Below are positions 8,048 through 16,616 of a stretch of DNA of 64,000 bases, in pieces. Positions within the stretch are counted from its first letter, which is position 1. Every line of letters begins with the position of its first letter. The stretch spans positions 124,001 to 188,000 of the forward strand of contig CAKUVD010000003.1 of NCBI GenBank assembly GCA_934695325.1. The letters are read 5' to 3'. A model generated the notes under the pieces. The model made no database searches and was not told the origin of the DNA. It saw nothing but the letters and a program-made list of their open reading frames with translations. The translations under genes were made by a program, and so were the position numbers. Source of the DNA: an uncultured Bacteroidales bacterium (GTDB lineage: Bacteria; Bacteroidota; Bacteroidia; Bacteroidales; UBA932).

Positions 8048-8250
8048 GCACAATAGCTCATAAAACATCAGCCGACATTGCCTCAGAAATCGCTTCCTGG
8101 AAGATGACAGAAGGTGAAAGAGCCCCAAAAGAAGATACCATAAATGCGGTCCTGGGATATCTGGATTCTGTTTATGAACTGCAGCGCAATTGGGCTGAGT
8201 TGCGTCAGGAAAGCCGTGATGCAAACCTGGAGAGGAAACATTTCAAGCTT
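8048..8250 (+). pseudogene. Unrecognised gene remnant
   Basis: An open stretch reads through 'DIASEIASWKMTEG', 'EDTINAVLGYLDSVYELQR' and 'NWAELRQESRDANLERKH'. It looks like genuine protein sequence, a charged amphipathic helix, and not chance. A TGA in frame lies just upstream, and past about 8250 the frame runs into unrelated SDR-like sequence. I do not recognise the family. It is most likely a fragment of a larger decayed gene. Confidence 0.35.
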
Positions 8251-8261
8251 GATTGGTCATC

Positions 8262-8391
8262 AAGCGCAGTTTCAAGTATGGGGACCGCATTGATTTTACT
8301 GATATCCGCCCAGGTTCTGTGCGCACTGACATTCTGGACAGCAGCAAGGCCTATCCGATGATAATGGATAAGGTTTCGGCAGGTGCAGGTG
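8262..8391 (+). pseudogene. Short-chain dehydrogenase (SDR) fragment
   Basis: About 40 codons read 'FTDIRPGSVRTDILDSS' followed by 'YPMIMDKV'. That is the segment after the catalytic Tyr-Lys of classical SDR oxidoreductases ('D.RPGFV.T' then 'YPM.M'). The nucleotide-binding and catalytic parts are absent. The fragment happens to be in frame with the next gene, but that gene has its own ATG and signal-like start at 8472. Confidence 0.5.
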
Positions 8392-8471
8392 TCTTCACGA
8401 ATTTTATATTGTTTCCAAAATGTGTATCTTCGCATAAAGATGCACACTTAAAGACACATTGGGTTCACGAT

Positions 8472-8831
8472 ATGAAAAAAATACTGTTGTTCATTTTGGT
8501 ATTGACCGCCATCGCAGGCGTATGCGTCGTCACCTGCCCGGACAAAGAGGCCCACACGGAAGCCTTGAAGGAAGAGCTGAGTGATATATTGACAGAAGAA
8601 TTGTCCCGCGGAGGAAACAAACCAGATATGGTTATGCTAGGGTCAATCATAGGGACCGGCTTTGGCGGACTCGTCATCGACAATATGCTGAAAGTCAATA
8701 ATTACTTCGTCTGCAGCATCGGGACGGTCACATTGGACGGAAAGACCAGAGTCGTTTCCATAGGAGTGCTGAACCACGTTTTCACACCGGACAAGAAAGA
8801 CATAGAGAAAGCCGTACAAAACAAGAAATGA
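8472..8831 (+). CDS. DUF4359-like small exported protein
   Basis: This 119-residue protein has an uncleaved or cleavable N-terminal hydrophobic segment ('ILLFILVLTAIAGVCVV'), then 'TCPDKEAHTEALKEEL', a glycine-rich turn 'GSIIGTGFGGLVID' and a C-terminal beta region. The 'VT.P....' motif right after a single membrane segment is what I recall for DUF4359 proteins of unknown function. I chose the ATG at 8472 because the 73 upstream in-frame codons belong to an SDR remnant. The product probably faces the periplasm from an inner-membrane anchor. The deaminase gene begins 36 nt downstream on the same strand. Confidence 0.55.
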   Translation: MKKILLFILVLTAIAGVCVVTCPDKEAHTEALKEELSDILTEELSRGGNKPDMVMLGSIIGTGFGGLVIDNMLKVNNYFVCSIGTVTLDGKTRVVSIGVLNHVFTPDKKDIEKAVQNKK

Positions 8832-8867
8832 CGGCACGACATATTCACAAAACGACATAGAACATAT

Positions 8868-9326
8868 ATGCAGAACTATATGAGATTGGCCATAGACGAG
8901 GCCAGGACAGGAATACAGAACAACCACGGAGGCCCGTTCGGGACAGTCATAGTCAAGGATGGGGAAATCGTCGCCACCGGGCACAATATGGTGCTCCTAA
9001 ACAATGACCCGACAGCTCACGGAGAGATTTCGGCCATTCGGGCCGCAGGGCACAGACTGGGGACATACGACCTCTCGGGATGCACATTATATACGACTGG
9101 AGAGCCCTGTCATATGTGCCTCTGTGCGTGTATGTGGGCCAACATTGACAAGATCTATTATGGGTGCACCATAGAGGACAACGGACTCATCGGCTTCAGG
9201 GACGACAAGTTCGACAAGATTTTCGGAGGCCGGGACAAGTTGGGAGACTATATGACGGAACTGGATCGTCAGGCCTGCCTGGAACTATTCGACGAATACC
9301 GTTCGCTTCATAGGAAGATATACTAA
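8868..9326 (+). CDS. Nucleoside/guanine deaminase of the cytidine deaminase superfamily
   Basis: This 152-residue zinc enzyme has the superfamily signature: 'HGE' at residues 51-53 (zinc His and proton-shuttling Glu) and 'PCHMC' at 80-84 (two zinc Cys). The preceding 'GGPFGTVIVKDG' and the following tail ('FRDDKFDKIFGG') match the guanine deaminase/CMP-dCMP deaminase-like group (GuaD-type). The reaction would be hydrolytic deamination of a purine or pyrimidine base or nucleoside. The exact substrate cannot be read from sequence. The ATG at 8868 gives a full-length family member. Confidence 0.85.
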   Translation: MQNYMRLAIDEARTGIQNNHGGPFGTVIVKDGEIVATGHNMVLLNNDPTAHGEISAIRAAGHRLGTYDLSGCTLYTTGEPCHMCLCACMWANIDKIYYGCTIEDNGLIGFRDDKFDKIFGGRDKLGDYMTELDRQACLELFDEYRSLHRKIY

Positions 9327-9375
9327 CCGATGCTGACGGCTGTTGATACGCCTACACGAAAAACGACCACGTCAA

Positions 9376-12327
9376 ATGACACCTGCAGAACTGGAACAAA
9401 ACTATAAAGGAATATCCCCGAGCACATTCACTCCATTCATCACAACAGTGAGACGTGCCGTGAACGCTGGAGAAATCAGCCCACTGGGAGTTTCCTGTGC
9501 GCTAGGCAACATCGCCGATTCTGAGATGGCGACCTGTAGAAGCATAGGCAAGAAAGGAGAGATGATGAGCGAAGATGAAAGACAACGCCTCATTATGTCA
9601 GCCAAGATCGTCGCCTTCTGCTTGATTCTGCTCTGCGAAAGCCGTTCCAAGAAAGAGACACGCAGACGAGCATTGCTCCTAATCGAGTATTCCGCATACT
9701 TGAACAATTTCAAGTATGCGCTTGCTGAATTCGCAGTGAAGTGCGCCAGCTATGCTATGACTTCGCCCGGGTTCACCTGGACGATGGTAGAGTCCGCCAT
9801 CGGCATTGAAGTATTCATATATAAGATGCTGAGCAATGCAAGATTCGACGAGACTCAGAAACTGGACGGTCTGTACATTGACGGGGCCGGTTCGGTCAGT
9901 CTGGAAGGAGGCCTGCTGCATATCTCGTCCGCACGGCTCGGCTTACCAGACGTCAAGGCCTTCACAGGTCACAACGAAGCCGTGGAGGTCTGCTCGCGCA
10001 ACATCCGTGACGAAAGGCTGAAGGACACAGGCCTGGACGACGTGGGAGCCGTCGATTCTTTCGCATCCATTTTCATACAGGCGCAGGACGAATCAAGAAA
10101 GCAGGTACGGATCAAGCCGAAGAAACAGTTAGTCGTAGGAGAAAAGTACAGCATTGTCCTGGAAAAACCTGAGGAAGACGGCATTGATTGCCTGCCGATA
10201 GGCGTGGACTATGACGGATTCTGCGAGGTCAAGGAGGAAGAACTGGCCAAAGGGATATTCACCCACGAGCTCACGCCCTACCTGTTCGAGCAGGACTGCA
10301 TAGAAGGCGCCGAACTCGTAGATGAAGAGGAGCCGCCACTGTTCTCGATAAGGGAGACATATAAGGCATATTGCCGCAGACTTGCCGAACAAGACCGTAA
10401 CTCTGGAAGAACATATCAGGCGAAGATAATCGACATATACAAAGGCGCATCACCGGACAAGGACAGATACAGACTCATATCAGACAAGGGATATGCAGGA
10501 CTTATGCGCATCAATGGAGAATACCGTGCGGGCGATGTCATAACTGCATATACTGTCTATGTAAATTCTCTGGGCAATGATCTGTTCATCAATATGGACG
10601 AAGCTGACCCCGGCTACGGCGACTGTGCAGGCAAGTTCGACAAAGACAACATACTGGTAGATTTCGTCGTCACGGAGGAAGACGCACTCAAAGCAATAGA
10701 CAGAAACAAGGAGAACGAAAACCCGGCAAGTCCCGGAGACACTGAGATGCTGAAGCAGATCGCGACAATCCTGTACCTGTCCAAGCCTGAAGGGTCAATG
10801 TCTCATTTCAGAGACCTGCTGACCTCAGCGTTCATAATGAACACCGCCGAAGACATCGCTTCAAGGGATTGGCTGCTGGCACGGGCAGAGTTCATCGGCC
10901 TATGTCTCAGAGCGGCAGAGGGAAGGCCTGTAACAGAAAAGAGGATGCCGGATGGACTTACCGAGAAAGAGAAACGTCTCATACACTCGCTTTCTTTTCT
11001 TGACAAGCCAGAGGACACTGTCGGCATCGCAGGACTGATACAGAAAGCGGAGACCGATGATGAGATGAAAATAGCCCGCCTGCTGATGCTTTACTCTCTG
11101 TCTATGAGCAATCCGGACGACATAAAGAAATCCAGAGAGGACATCCGTGGCCAGATCTGCAAAGTGCTCGGAGTCAGAGATCATTTCCGCGGGACTGATG
11201 TCAAGGGCGGAGGGAAATACGGAAACGGGGAGCTCTCCAATGTAGAGTTCAAGTCCTCCTACGTTATGAGCAACGTGGACGGAAAGCCGGACCTCTTCCG
11301 CCAGGGACGCGGACAAGTCTTCGAGGCGGTATGCGGATTTATGAACAAGGACGGCGGCACAGTATACATCGGCGTCAATAATTATGGAGACCCGCTCACT
11401 GCCAAAGGCTATGGGCTGAACGGAGACTTGGAATGGTTCCTGCACAATTTCGACACGGTGAAAATGCTGAGGACAAGCCAGCTGGGGCATCCGGTTCCGC
11501 AACCGGAGGATCTCGACTCGTATTGCCGATTCCTCAATGATGAAGTCGAGCTGTACTTCAAACCTTCCGTACGCAACTGCATAACTATCAGCCCCACGGA
11601 AGATATGGACGCCATCAGGATTGACGTAAAGCCTTCAGAGTTCGAGATTGTCAAGCTCTACGAAGACAACTCCTGGAGCAACGGCACCATATATGTCAGG
11701 AATGGAGAGGAGACTCTTCCGATGAGCAGGCACGACCAGGAGCAGAGGCTTATGAAGCTACGCTCCGTCGGAAAGGTGGAGCAGTTCATCATCACACTGG
11801 GCGAGGCCATCGACAAGAAGCGGAAGGTCATCCTCAAGGGATACGCATCAAGCAACAGCAACGAAGTCAAGGACCGCTTTGTCGTACCGATAAACCTCGT
11901 ATATAACAATGAGAACCTCTGGGCGTATGACCTTGAGAAAAAAGAGGCCAAAGAATTCAGGCTGTCACGGATCACCGCGATCGAGACTGACATCGAAGAC
12001 GCCGCCTATCCGCACGCATTCAAGAAAGGAGAGGCTGACATCTTCCGATGGATCAATCCTAAAGTCAACTATCACATCAAGCTGAAGATGACCATCGCCG
12101 CGCTGAACAATCTCAGGGAAGAGTACTCCATCACGAAAAATCTTCCGGAGAACGAACTCTACCAAGTGAGCCCTCAGAGATGGATACTGGACACTACGCT
12201 CCACGGACTGAGCGCCGTCAAGCGCTTCTATCTCGGTCTTGCAGACCAGATAGAGATAATGGACACGGAGGATTCCGATAAGCTCAAGGAGGAGATCAGG
12301 TCGTTCACTGACAGATTCATCTGCTGA
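9376..12327 (+). CDS. Large AlbA_2/Schlafen-type and WYL-domain protein
   Basis: The protein has 983 residues from the ATG at 9376; a TTG 11 codons upstream is possible but less likely. The N-terminal ~600 residues are helical and unrecognised, with a beta-rich stretch near residue 350 ('YRLISDKGYAGLMRING') that could be an OB or S1-like fold. Residues ~618-770 form a divergent AlbA_2/Schlafen ATP-binding domain ('LSNVEFKSSYVMSN', then 'FMNKDGGTVYIGVNNYGD'). Residues ~800-890 look like a WYL ligand-sensing domain ('VVPINLVYNNENLWAYDL', then 'FRLSRI'). This pairing is typical of regulators and stress or defence ATPases. No helix-turn-helix is obvious. It stands alone, with a convergent nucleotide hydrolase gene 8 nt downstream. 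Confidence 0.7.
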   Translation: MTPAELEQNYKGISPSTFTPFITTVRRAVNAGEISPLGVSCALGNIADSEMATCRSIGKKGEMMSEDERQRLIMSAKIVAFCLILLCESRSKKETRRRALLLIEYSAYLNNFKYALAEFAVKCASYAMTSPGFTWTMVESAIGIEVFIYKMLSNARFDETQKLDGLYIDGAGSVSLEGGLLHISSARLGLPDVKAFTGHNEAVEVCSRNIRDERLKDTGLDDVGAVDSFASIFIQAQDESRKQVRIKPKKQLVVGEKYSIVLEKPEEDGIDCLPIGVDYDGFCEVKEEELAKGIFTHELTPYLFEQDCIEGAELVDEEEPPLFSIRETYKAYCRRLAEQDRNSGRTYQAKIIDIYKGASPDKDRYRLISDKGYAGLMRINGEYRAGDVITAYTVYVNSLGNDLFINMDEADPGYGDCAGKFDKDNILVDFVVTEEDALKAIDRNKENENPASPGDTEMLKQIATILYLSKPEGSMSHFRDLLTSAFIMNTAEDIASRDWLLARAEFIGLCLRAAEGRPVTEKRMPDGLTEKEKRLIHSLSFLDKPEDTVGIAGLIQKAETDDEMKIARLLMLYSLSMSNPDDIKKSREDIRGQICKVLGVRDHFRGTDVKGGGKYGNGELSNVEFKSSYVMSNVDGKPDLFRQGRGQVFEAVCGFMNKDGGTVYIGVNNYGDPLTAKGYGLNGDLEWFLHNFDTVKMLRTSQLGHPVPQPEDLDSYCRFLNDEVELYFKPSVRNCITISPTEDMDAIRIDVKPSEFEIVKLYEDNSWSNGTIYVRNGEETLPMSRHDQEQRLMKLRSVGKVEQFIITLGEAIDKKRKVILKGYASSNSNEVKDRFVVPINLVYNNENLWAYDLEKKEAKEFRLSRITAIETDIEDAAYPHAFKKGEADIFRWINPKVNYHIKLKMTIAALNNLREEYSITKNLPENELYQVSPQRWILDTTLHGLSAVKRFYLGLADQIEIMDTEDSDKLKEEIRSFTDRFIC

Positions 12328-12335
12328 AGAATCCA

Positions 12336-13028
12336 CTATTGACTATCTGCATTGACCTGCATCATTTTTTCGAGGGATGATACAGCGACATCGAGGTCGT
12401 CGGCGAAATGAGTGTGCCCCATAAGAAAATCCTGACGCCCGGCGGCCAGCCTTGAGTATAGCGCCTTGTTCATTCCCATTGCGTATGAAGAGACAGCATA
12501 CTCTATCTCGTCTTTCTGCGTGCTGCTTGCAGAAAACATATACACCCGCTGTTTCTGATGAAATATGCAATACGCGGATTCGATGGCATCTGCCGGAATC
12601 CTGAGATCCGAGAGTATCCTGTCAATCATAGGATATATATCATCTTCAGCGGAATATGGATACACATTGAACCTTCTGTTCCCTGCGATCATAGCTGACA
12701 GTCGAGCCCTGGAAACGTCATAGAATATATGGCAAGGCTTGCCGAGGCTCTCGGCATATCCGAGTTCGTAGCCGACACCGAGAGAGGGATTTGTGCACTC
12801 CCCTATCAAGACATCGCATTCACGCAGCCAGGCGGTGTCCTGCTCGTAAATGTCAATGTCGCCAGCACCCTTTTCGACGACATCTATTTCCTTGCTCCCG
12901 ATATGCTCAGTAAGGACAATGTCTGTCTTCTGTATATACGATATGATACGCCCATATAATCCGGCATCACATCTTCCACCGCGTATGGAACCGGAAAAAT
13001 AAACCTTGAGTCCTGTATTGTCCGCCAT
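12336..13028 (-). CDS. DNPH1/RCL-like 2'-deoxynucleoside 5'-phosphate N-hydrolase with C-terminal extension
   Basis: Residues 1-~145 form a nucleoside 2-deoxyribosyltransferase fold of the RCL/DNPH1 type: 'KVYFSGSIRGGR', 'EQDTAWLRECDVLIGE' and 'NPSLGVGYELGYA'. The last two contain the glutamate and Asp/Glu positions expected for N-glycosidic cleavage. Such enzymes hydrolyse deoxynucleoside monophosphates to base and deoxyribose phosphate. Family members are usually 140-170 residues. This one is 230, with an ~80-residue helical extension ('SSYAMGMNKALYSRL', 'GHTHFADDLDVAVSSLEKM') that I do not recognise. It is convergent with the AlbA_2/WYL gene. Activity is inferred from family; the extension could add substrate choice or oligomerisation. 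Confidence 0.75.
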   Translation of the reverse strand: MADNTGLKVYFSGSIRGGRCDAGLYGRIISYIQKTDIVLTEHIGSKEIDVVEKGAGDIDIYEQDTAWLRECDVLIGECTNPSLGVGYELGYAESLGKPCHIFYDVSRARLSAMIAGNRRFNVYPYSAEDDIYPMIDRILSDLRIPADAIESAYCIFHQKQRVYMFSASSTQKDEIEYAVSSYAMGMNKALYSRLAAGRQDFLMGHTHFADDLDVAVSSLEKMMQVNADSQ

Positions 13029-13150
13029 TATTTCGTATTATTTGGTGACAAAGATAGCAAGAAACATTGAATCAGTCAGACTGGTACGAAAAAGGGGATG
13101 GCCAAAAGTTGCTTGGTCACCCCCTCCTACTCTCCGTATGGAGACATTCT

Positions 13151-13630
13151 TTATCTCTTTGAAAGTTCAGCGTCCAAGAATATCAGGCCGTTGTCCCCGC
13201 ATTTCTCTATCTTGTTCACGATAGCATCGACGGATGCCTCTTCCTCGACCTGCTCACGGACAAATCCCCAGAGGAAGTCCTGAGTAGCCTTGTCTTTTTC
13301 CGCAGCGGCTACATCTACCAAGTCATCAATAAGCCTTGAGACCTTGCGCTCGTGATCTGCCACATTGGCGAACACCTCCTTGACGCTTCCCCATCCTGAA
13401 GGGACTACGTCTATCATATTTACCTTGGCCTCTCCGCCGCGCTTTGCGAGATAAGCGGCAAGCGTAACTGCGTGTGACCTCTCTTCGTCAGACTGTCTGT
13501 GCATCCAGTGAGCAAAACCGTCCCAGCCCTCTTTCTCGAAATAGAAAGCCATCTGAAGATACAGATTTGATGACCATAACTCAGCGGTAATCTGATCATT
13601 GACCGCATTCTGAAGTTTTTCGGTAATCAT
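13151..13630 (-). CDS. ftnA: Non-heme ferritin
   Basis: This 159-residue four-helix iron-storage protein has the ferroxidase ligands visible: Glu in 'ITAELWSSNLYLQ', the 'EKEGWDGFAHWMHRQ' helix, 'DEERSHA' with its Glu-x-x-His, and 'FVREQVEEEA' on the later helix. It would oxidise Fe(II) and store it in a 24-mer cytoplasmic shell. Length matches bacterial FtnA. The C-terminal helix ends in 'GLIFLDAELSKR', as is common in Bacteroidetes ferritins. It is a single-gene unit. Confidence 0.93.
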   Translation of the reverse strand: MITEKLQNAVNDQITAELWSSNLYLQMAFYFEKEGWDGFAHWMHRQSDEERSHAVTLAAYLAKRGGEAKVNMIDVVPSGWGSVKEVFANVADHERKVSRLIDDLVDVAAAEKDKATQDFLWGFVREQVEEEASVDAIVNKIEKCGDNGLIFLDAELSKR

Positions 13631-13726
13631 AACAATTCAAATTTTAGACATTCATATAAACACCCGGCCTTTTCAAGCTGGGCACAATGAGCGTCTGCAA
13701 GTTATGTGCCGTCCAATGACAATGCC

Positions 13727-14197
13727 TCATTGTCCTGCCGTAATGCTCTCAACCCTGATTCTGAAGACCCCCGACGGTGCATTGACCTCGACCTCATCAC
13801 CCTCACGTTTTCCCATCAGAGCCATCCCGATAGGAGACTTGCAGGATATCTTGCCATCCTGGAGGTTCATCTCGTGGGGACTCACTATGGTATATGACAT
13901 CTTGACATTCATAGCCAGATTCGTGAACTCCACCTTGCTGAGCAGAGATACCCGGTCCTTCGGCAATGCTTTCGTGTCAATGACCCTTGAGTATTGCAGA
14001 ATCTTCTGAAGAAACTTTATCCTGCTGATAGTCTTGGCCTGAGCTCTCCTGGCGGCGCGATACTCGAAATTCTCGCTCAGGTCTCCCTGGGCGCGAGCCT
14101 CCGACAGCGCATCCTTGATCCGTGGATATTCCTCATTTATAAGTGAATTCAGTTCAGCGACAATCTGGTCGTGCCGCTCTTTTGACAGATATTCCAT
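13727..14197 (-). CDS. greA: Transcription elongation factor GreA
   Basis: The 156-residue protein has an N-terminal antiparallel coiled coil ('YPRIKDALSEARAQGDLSEN' contains the acidic tip residues) and a C-terminal FKBP-like domain ('SPIGMALMGKREGDEVEV'). GreA inserts its coiled coil into the secondary channel of RNA polymerase to trigger cleavage of backtracked RNA. The conserved 'GDLSEN' tip is intact. CAAATGTA at 14242-14249 (TACATTTG on the minus strand) is a plausible -7 box about 45 nt upstream. Confidence 0.93.
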   Translation of the reverse strand: MEYLSKERHDQIVAELNSLINEEYPRIKDALSEARAQGDLSENFEYRAARRAQAKTISRIKFLQKILQYSRVIDTKALPKDRVSLLSKVEFTNLAMNVKMSYTIVSPHEMNLQDGKISCKSPIGMALMGKREGDEVEVNAPSGVFRIRVESITAGQ

Positions 14198-14282
14198 ATA
14201 TCCGAAACTGTTTATAATACTTTAAAAGTTCTTTGAGGCTGCAAATGTAATCAATTGCCTTCCAAAAAAAGAAGACATTGTG

Positions 14283-14290
14283 TATTTTTG
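14283..14290 (+). promoter_or_regulatory. Probable -7 box of the phosphatase gene
   Basis: TATTTTTG matches the TAnnTTTG consensus and lies 28 nt upstream of the phosphatase ATG. The nearest upstream TTG (14255-14257) is 25 nt away, longer than the 20 nt seen at the best promoters here, so only the -7 box is claimed. The greA promoter region lies back to back with it. Confidence 0.4.
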
Positions 14291-14318
14291 CGGGCGTAAT
14301 CTAATTTTTCAGATATAA

Positions 14319-14777
14319 ATGCGTAAGATACTCTTTGTCTGCCATGGGAACATATGCAGAAGCCCGATGGCGGAATTCATAATGAAGAAGAAAGTCCAGG
14401 ATGCAGGGATCGCGGACAGATTCGAGATTGAGTCGGCTGCCACTTCATCCGAAGAAATCGGCAATGACATCTATCCTCCGGCAAAGGAGGCGCTCAGGAG
14501 GCACTGCATTCCATTTTCAAGAAGAGGGGCACGCAGGATAACAATAGAGGATTACGCCTACTTTGACGATATCTTCGTGATGGACAGGAACAATATGAGG
14601 TGGCTGGAGAGGATGTTCCCAGGAATGAACGGAGGCGTCCGAATTCTTATGTCACTCTGCGGCGAGAACCGGGATGTGGCCGATCCCTGGTATACCGGAG
14701 ATTTCGAGGCCGCCTATGATGACATCAGCAAGGCGCTTGACGAACTACTGTCACAGTCAATGACGGAATGGGGATAA
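14319..14777 (+). CDS. Low-molecular-weight protein tyrosine phosphatase
   Basis: The active-site P-loop 'VCHGNICRS' (Cys8, Arg14) is at the N-terminus and the general-acid loop 'VADPWYTG' near residue 121. Both define the LMW-PTP family, which dephosphorylates phosphotyrosine through a cysteinyl-phosphate. At 152 residues it has the normal family length. In some bacteria such enzymes reverse capsule tyrosine kinases. A Wzc-type kinase is in this window (26.6-29.1 kb), but it has its own PHP-type phosphatase next to it, so this enzyme's target is open. Confidence 0.9.
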   Translation: MRKILFVCHGNICRSPMAEFIMKKKVQDAGIADRFEIESAATSSEEIGNDIYPPAKEALRRHCIPFSRRGARRITIEDYAYFDDIFVMDRNNMRWLERMFPGMNGGVRILMSLCGENRDVADPWYTGDFEAAYDDISKALDELLSQSMTEWG

Positions 14778-14784
14778 AATAAAA

Positions 14785-14815
14785 AAAAGGCCTTACTTTA
14801 GATAAGGACCTTTTT
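14785..14815 (+). terminator. Rho-independent-type terminator after the phosphatase gene
   Basis: AAGGCCTTA (14788-14796) can pair with TAAGG-A-CCTT (14803-14812), with one bulged A, followed by five T. An A-run precedes it, so it could work in both directions. It lies 10 nt past the phosphatase stop. Confidence 0.6.
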
Positions 14816-15372
14816 AAATCGTTGAGTAATGACGCCTCACGCGCAAAAACTCACACTAACCACATAATTAATAACACTAAAACTAATAACCAACGAGCTG
14901 TATGAGGGAGAACCCCTTCATCAACCCGAACACAAAGGTACTGCTTTTTTCTTTCCCCACAAACTTTTTCTTACAAATTTTCGCCCAATCACCCCTCTAT
15001 TTCGCTACATATTTGATATACAAATAATTAAAACGTAATTAAAATTCAATAAAAAAATTTGCAAATTAAAAAACCATATCTTAAACCGTTTTCACACACT
15101 CCTAACTTTTCTTAAAAAGGGTTCAGAAACGGATTTCCGTAAAATATATAAGCAAAATATGACATTTTAATTACGATTCTTAAATCAAACTTATTTTCAC
15201 TTCAAGATATTTCATTTTGAACGCAGGATAAGGCTCCAGGCTTTTGTTCCGAAAGCCATCGCAACAGTTTTTGAAACCAGGCGCATTGTCCTGCCACAGA
15301 CTGACATTTTGTCCACGTCCAGAAGAATGGAGCGCTTTTTGTCAATCATATAAAATAAAAAATTCTTGGAAC
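14816..15372. other. AT-rich intergenic region upstream of the CobW-type gene
   Basis: These ~550 bases contain no convincing gene. Bases from 14940 to about 15240 are strongly AT-rich with many A and T runs. The frame of the downstream GTPase stays open back to about 15244, but the ~43 extra codons look like non-coding sequence. No tRNA fold or strong inverted repeat was seen. Confidence 0.5.
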
Positions 15373-16587
15373 ATGAAAGACAAAGAGATGCCGATCCTGC
15401 TTCTGACAGGTTATCTTGGAAGCGGAAAGACTACATTGGTGAACCGCATTCTGACGAACAAGAAAGGAATACGTTTCGCCGTCATCGTAAACGACATAGG
15501 TGAAGTGAACATTGACGCATCGCTCATACAGAAAGGCGGCGTGGTCGGAAAGAAGGACGACAGCCTCGTTGCACTGCAGAACGGATGTATCTGCTGCACG
15601 CTCAAGACTGACTTAATGATGCAGATAACTGAACTAATGAAGATGGACAGGTTCGACTATCTGGTCATAGAGGCGAGCGGAATATGCGAACCGGAGCCTA
15701 TAGCGCAGACCATCTGCTCAATGAAATCCATAGGAGGTGTCTATACGGAGTTCGGGACACCACGGCTTGATTGCCTCGTAACGGTAGTGGACGCATTGAG
15801 AATGGCGGACGAGTTCGGCTGCGGAGAGAGCCTGGAGCGCAAGGACCTCGGTGAAGAAGACATCGAAAACCTCATCATCCAACAGATAGAATTCTGCAAT
15901 ATAATCCTCCTCAACAAGGCTTCTGAAGTAAAGCCAGAGGCTTTGGAGAAGATACGGAAGATCATACGCGAAATACAGACGAAGGCCGAGATCATAGAGT
16001 GTGACTATGGTGACGTGGACATAGAGAAACTACTGGACACCAATATGTTCGATTTCCGTCAAACAGAAGCTGGCGCCGGCTGGATAAGGGGAATAGAGAG
16101 CGATGTACACGATGATGACCACGAAGAAGAGGAGCACCATCATCACGGAAGTGAGGAAGAGGAGCATCACCACCATCATCACGACCACGATGATGACGAA
16201 GGTGAGGCAGAAGAATATGGCATCGGCACATTCGTATACTATAGGAGGCCAGCCTTCGACCTTAACAAATTCGATTGGTTCGTCAGCAAGAAACTGCCTA
16301 AGAGTGTGATACGCGCCAAGGGTCTGTGCTACTTCTCCAACAATACTGATATGTCCTGCCTTTTCGAGCAGGCCGGGAAGCAGATAATGCTGCGCGAGGC
16401 CGGACAATGGTATGCCACCGCTCCGGAGGAGGAGCTCATCCGTATGATGAGGCAGGATCCTACCATAATGAAAGACTGGGACGTCCATTACGGCGACAGG
16501 ATGCAGAAAATCGTGTTCATAGGGCAGAATATGGACAAGGAACAAATCTGCAAAGACCTGGACGCCTGCCTCGCCGAAGAGTCATAG
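15373..16587 (+). CDS. CobW/G3E-family metallochaperone GTPase with His-rich loop
   Basis: The 404-residue protein begins at the ATG at 15373 ('MKDKEMPILLLTGYLGSGK'). An upstream in-frame start would add 43 unconserved residues. The Walker A 'GYLGSGKTT' is at 13-21, the metal-binding 'CICC' at 72-75 (family CxCC), and a guanine-specificity 'LNKA' further on. A long His/Asp/Glu stretch at about 246-280 is a likely metal sensor or store. The CobW C-terminal domain follows. These GTPases deliver metals (zinc, cobalt) to target proteins. No metal-uptake gene is adjacent. I saw no clear Zur site upstream, but the AT-rich leader could hide one. Confidence 0.85.
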   Translation: MKDKEMPILLLTGYLGSGKTTLVNRILTNKKGIRFAVIVNDIGEVNIDASLIQKGGVVGKKDDSLVALQNGCICCTLKTDLMMQITELMKMDRFDYLVIEASGICEPEPIAQTICSMKSIGGVYTEFGTPRLDCLVTVVDALRMADEFGCGESLERKDLGEEDIENLIIQQIEFCNIILLNKASEVKPEALEKIRKIIREIQTKAEIIECDYGDVDIEKLLDTNMFDFRQTEAGAGWIRGIESDVHDDDHEEEEHHHHGSEEEEHHHHHHDHDDDEGEAEEYGIGTFVYYRRPAFDLNKFDWFVSKKLPKSVIRAKGLCYFSNNTDMSCLFEQAGKQIMLREAGQWYATAPEEELIRMMRQDPTIMKDWDVHYGDRMQKIVFIGQNMDKEQICKDLDACLAEES

Positions 16588-16615
16588 GGCTACACAGGCA
16601 ACAGCCTGTGTAGCC
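16588..16615. terminator. Bidirectional hairpin between convergent genes
   Basis: GGCTACACAGGC (16588-16599) and GCCTGTGTAGCC (16604-16615) form a perfect 12-bp stem with an AACA loop, starting right at the stop codon of the CobW-type gene and ending next to the stop of the convergent porin gene. There is no strong T-run, so it may act as an RNA 3'-end stabiliser as much as a terminator. Confidence 0.65.
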
Positions 16616-16616
16616 A

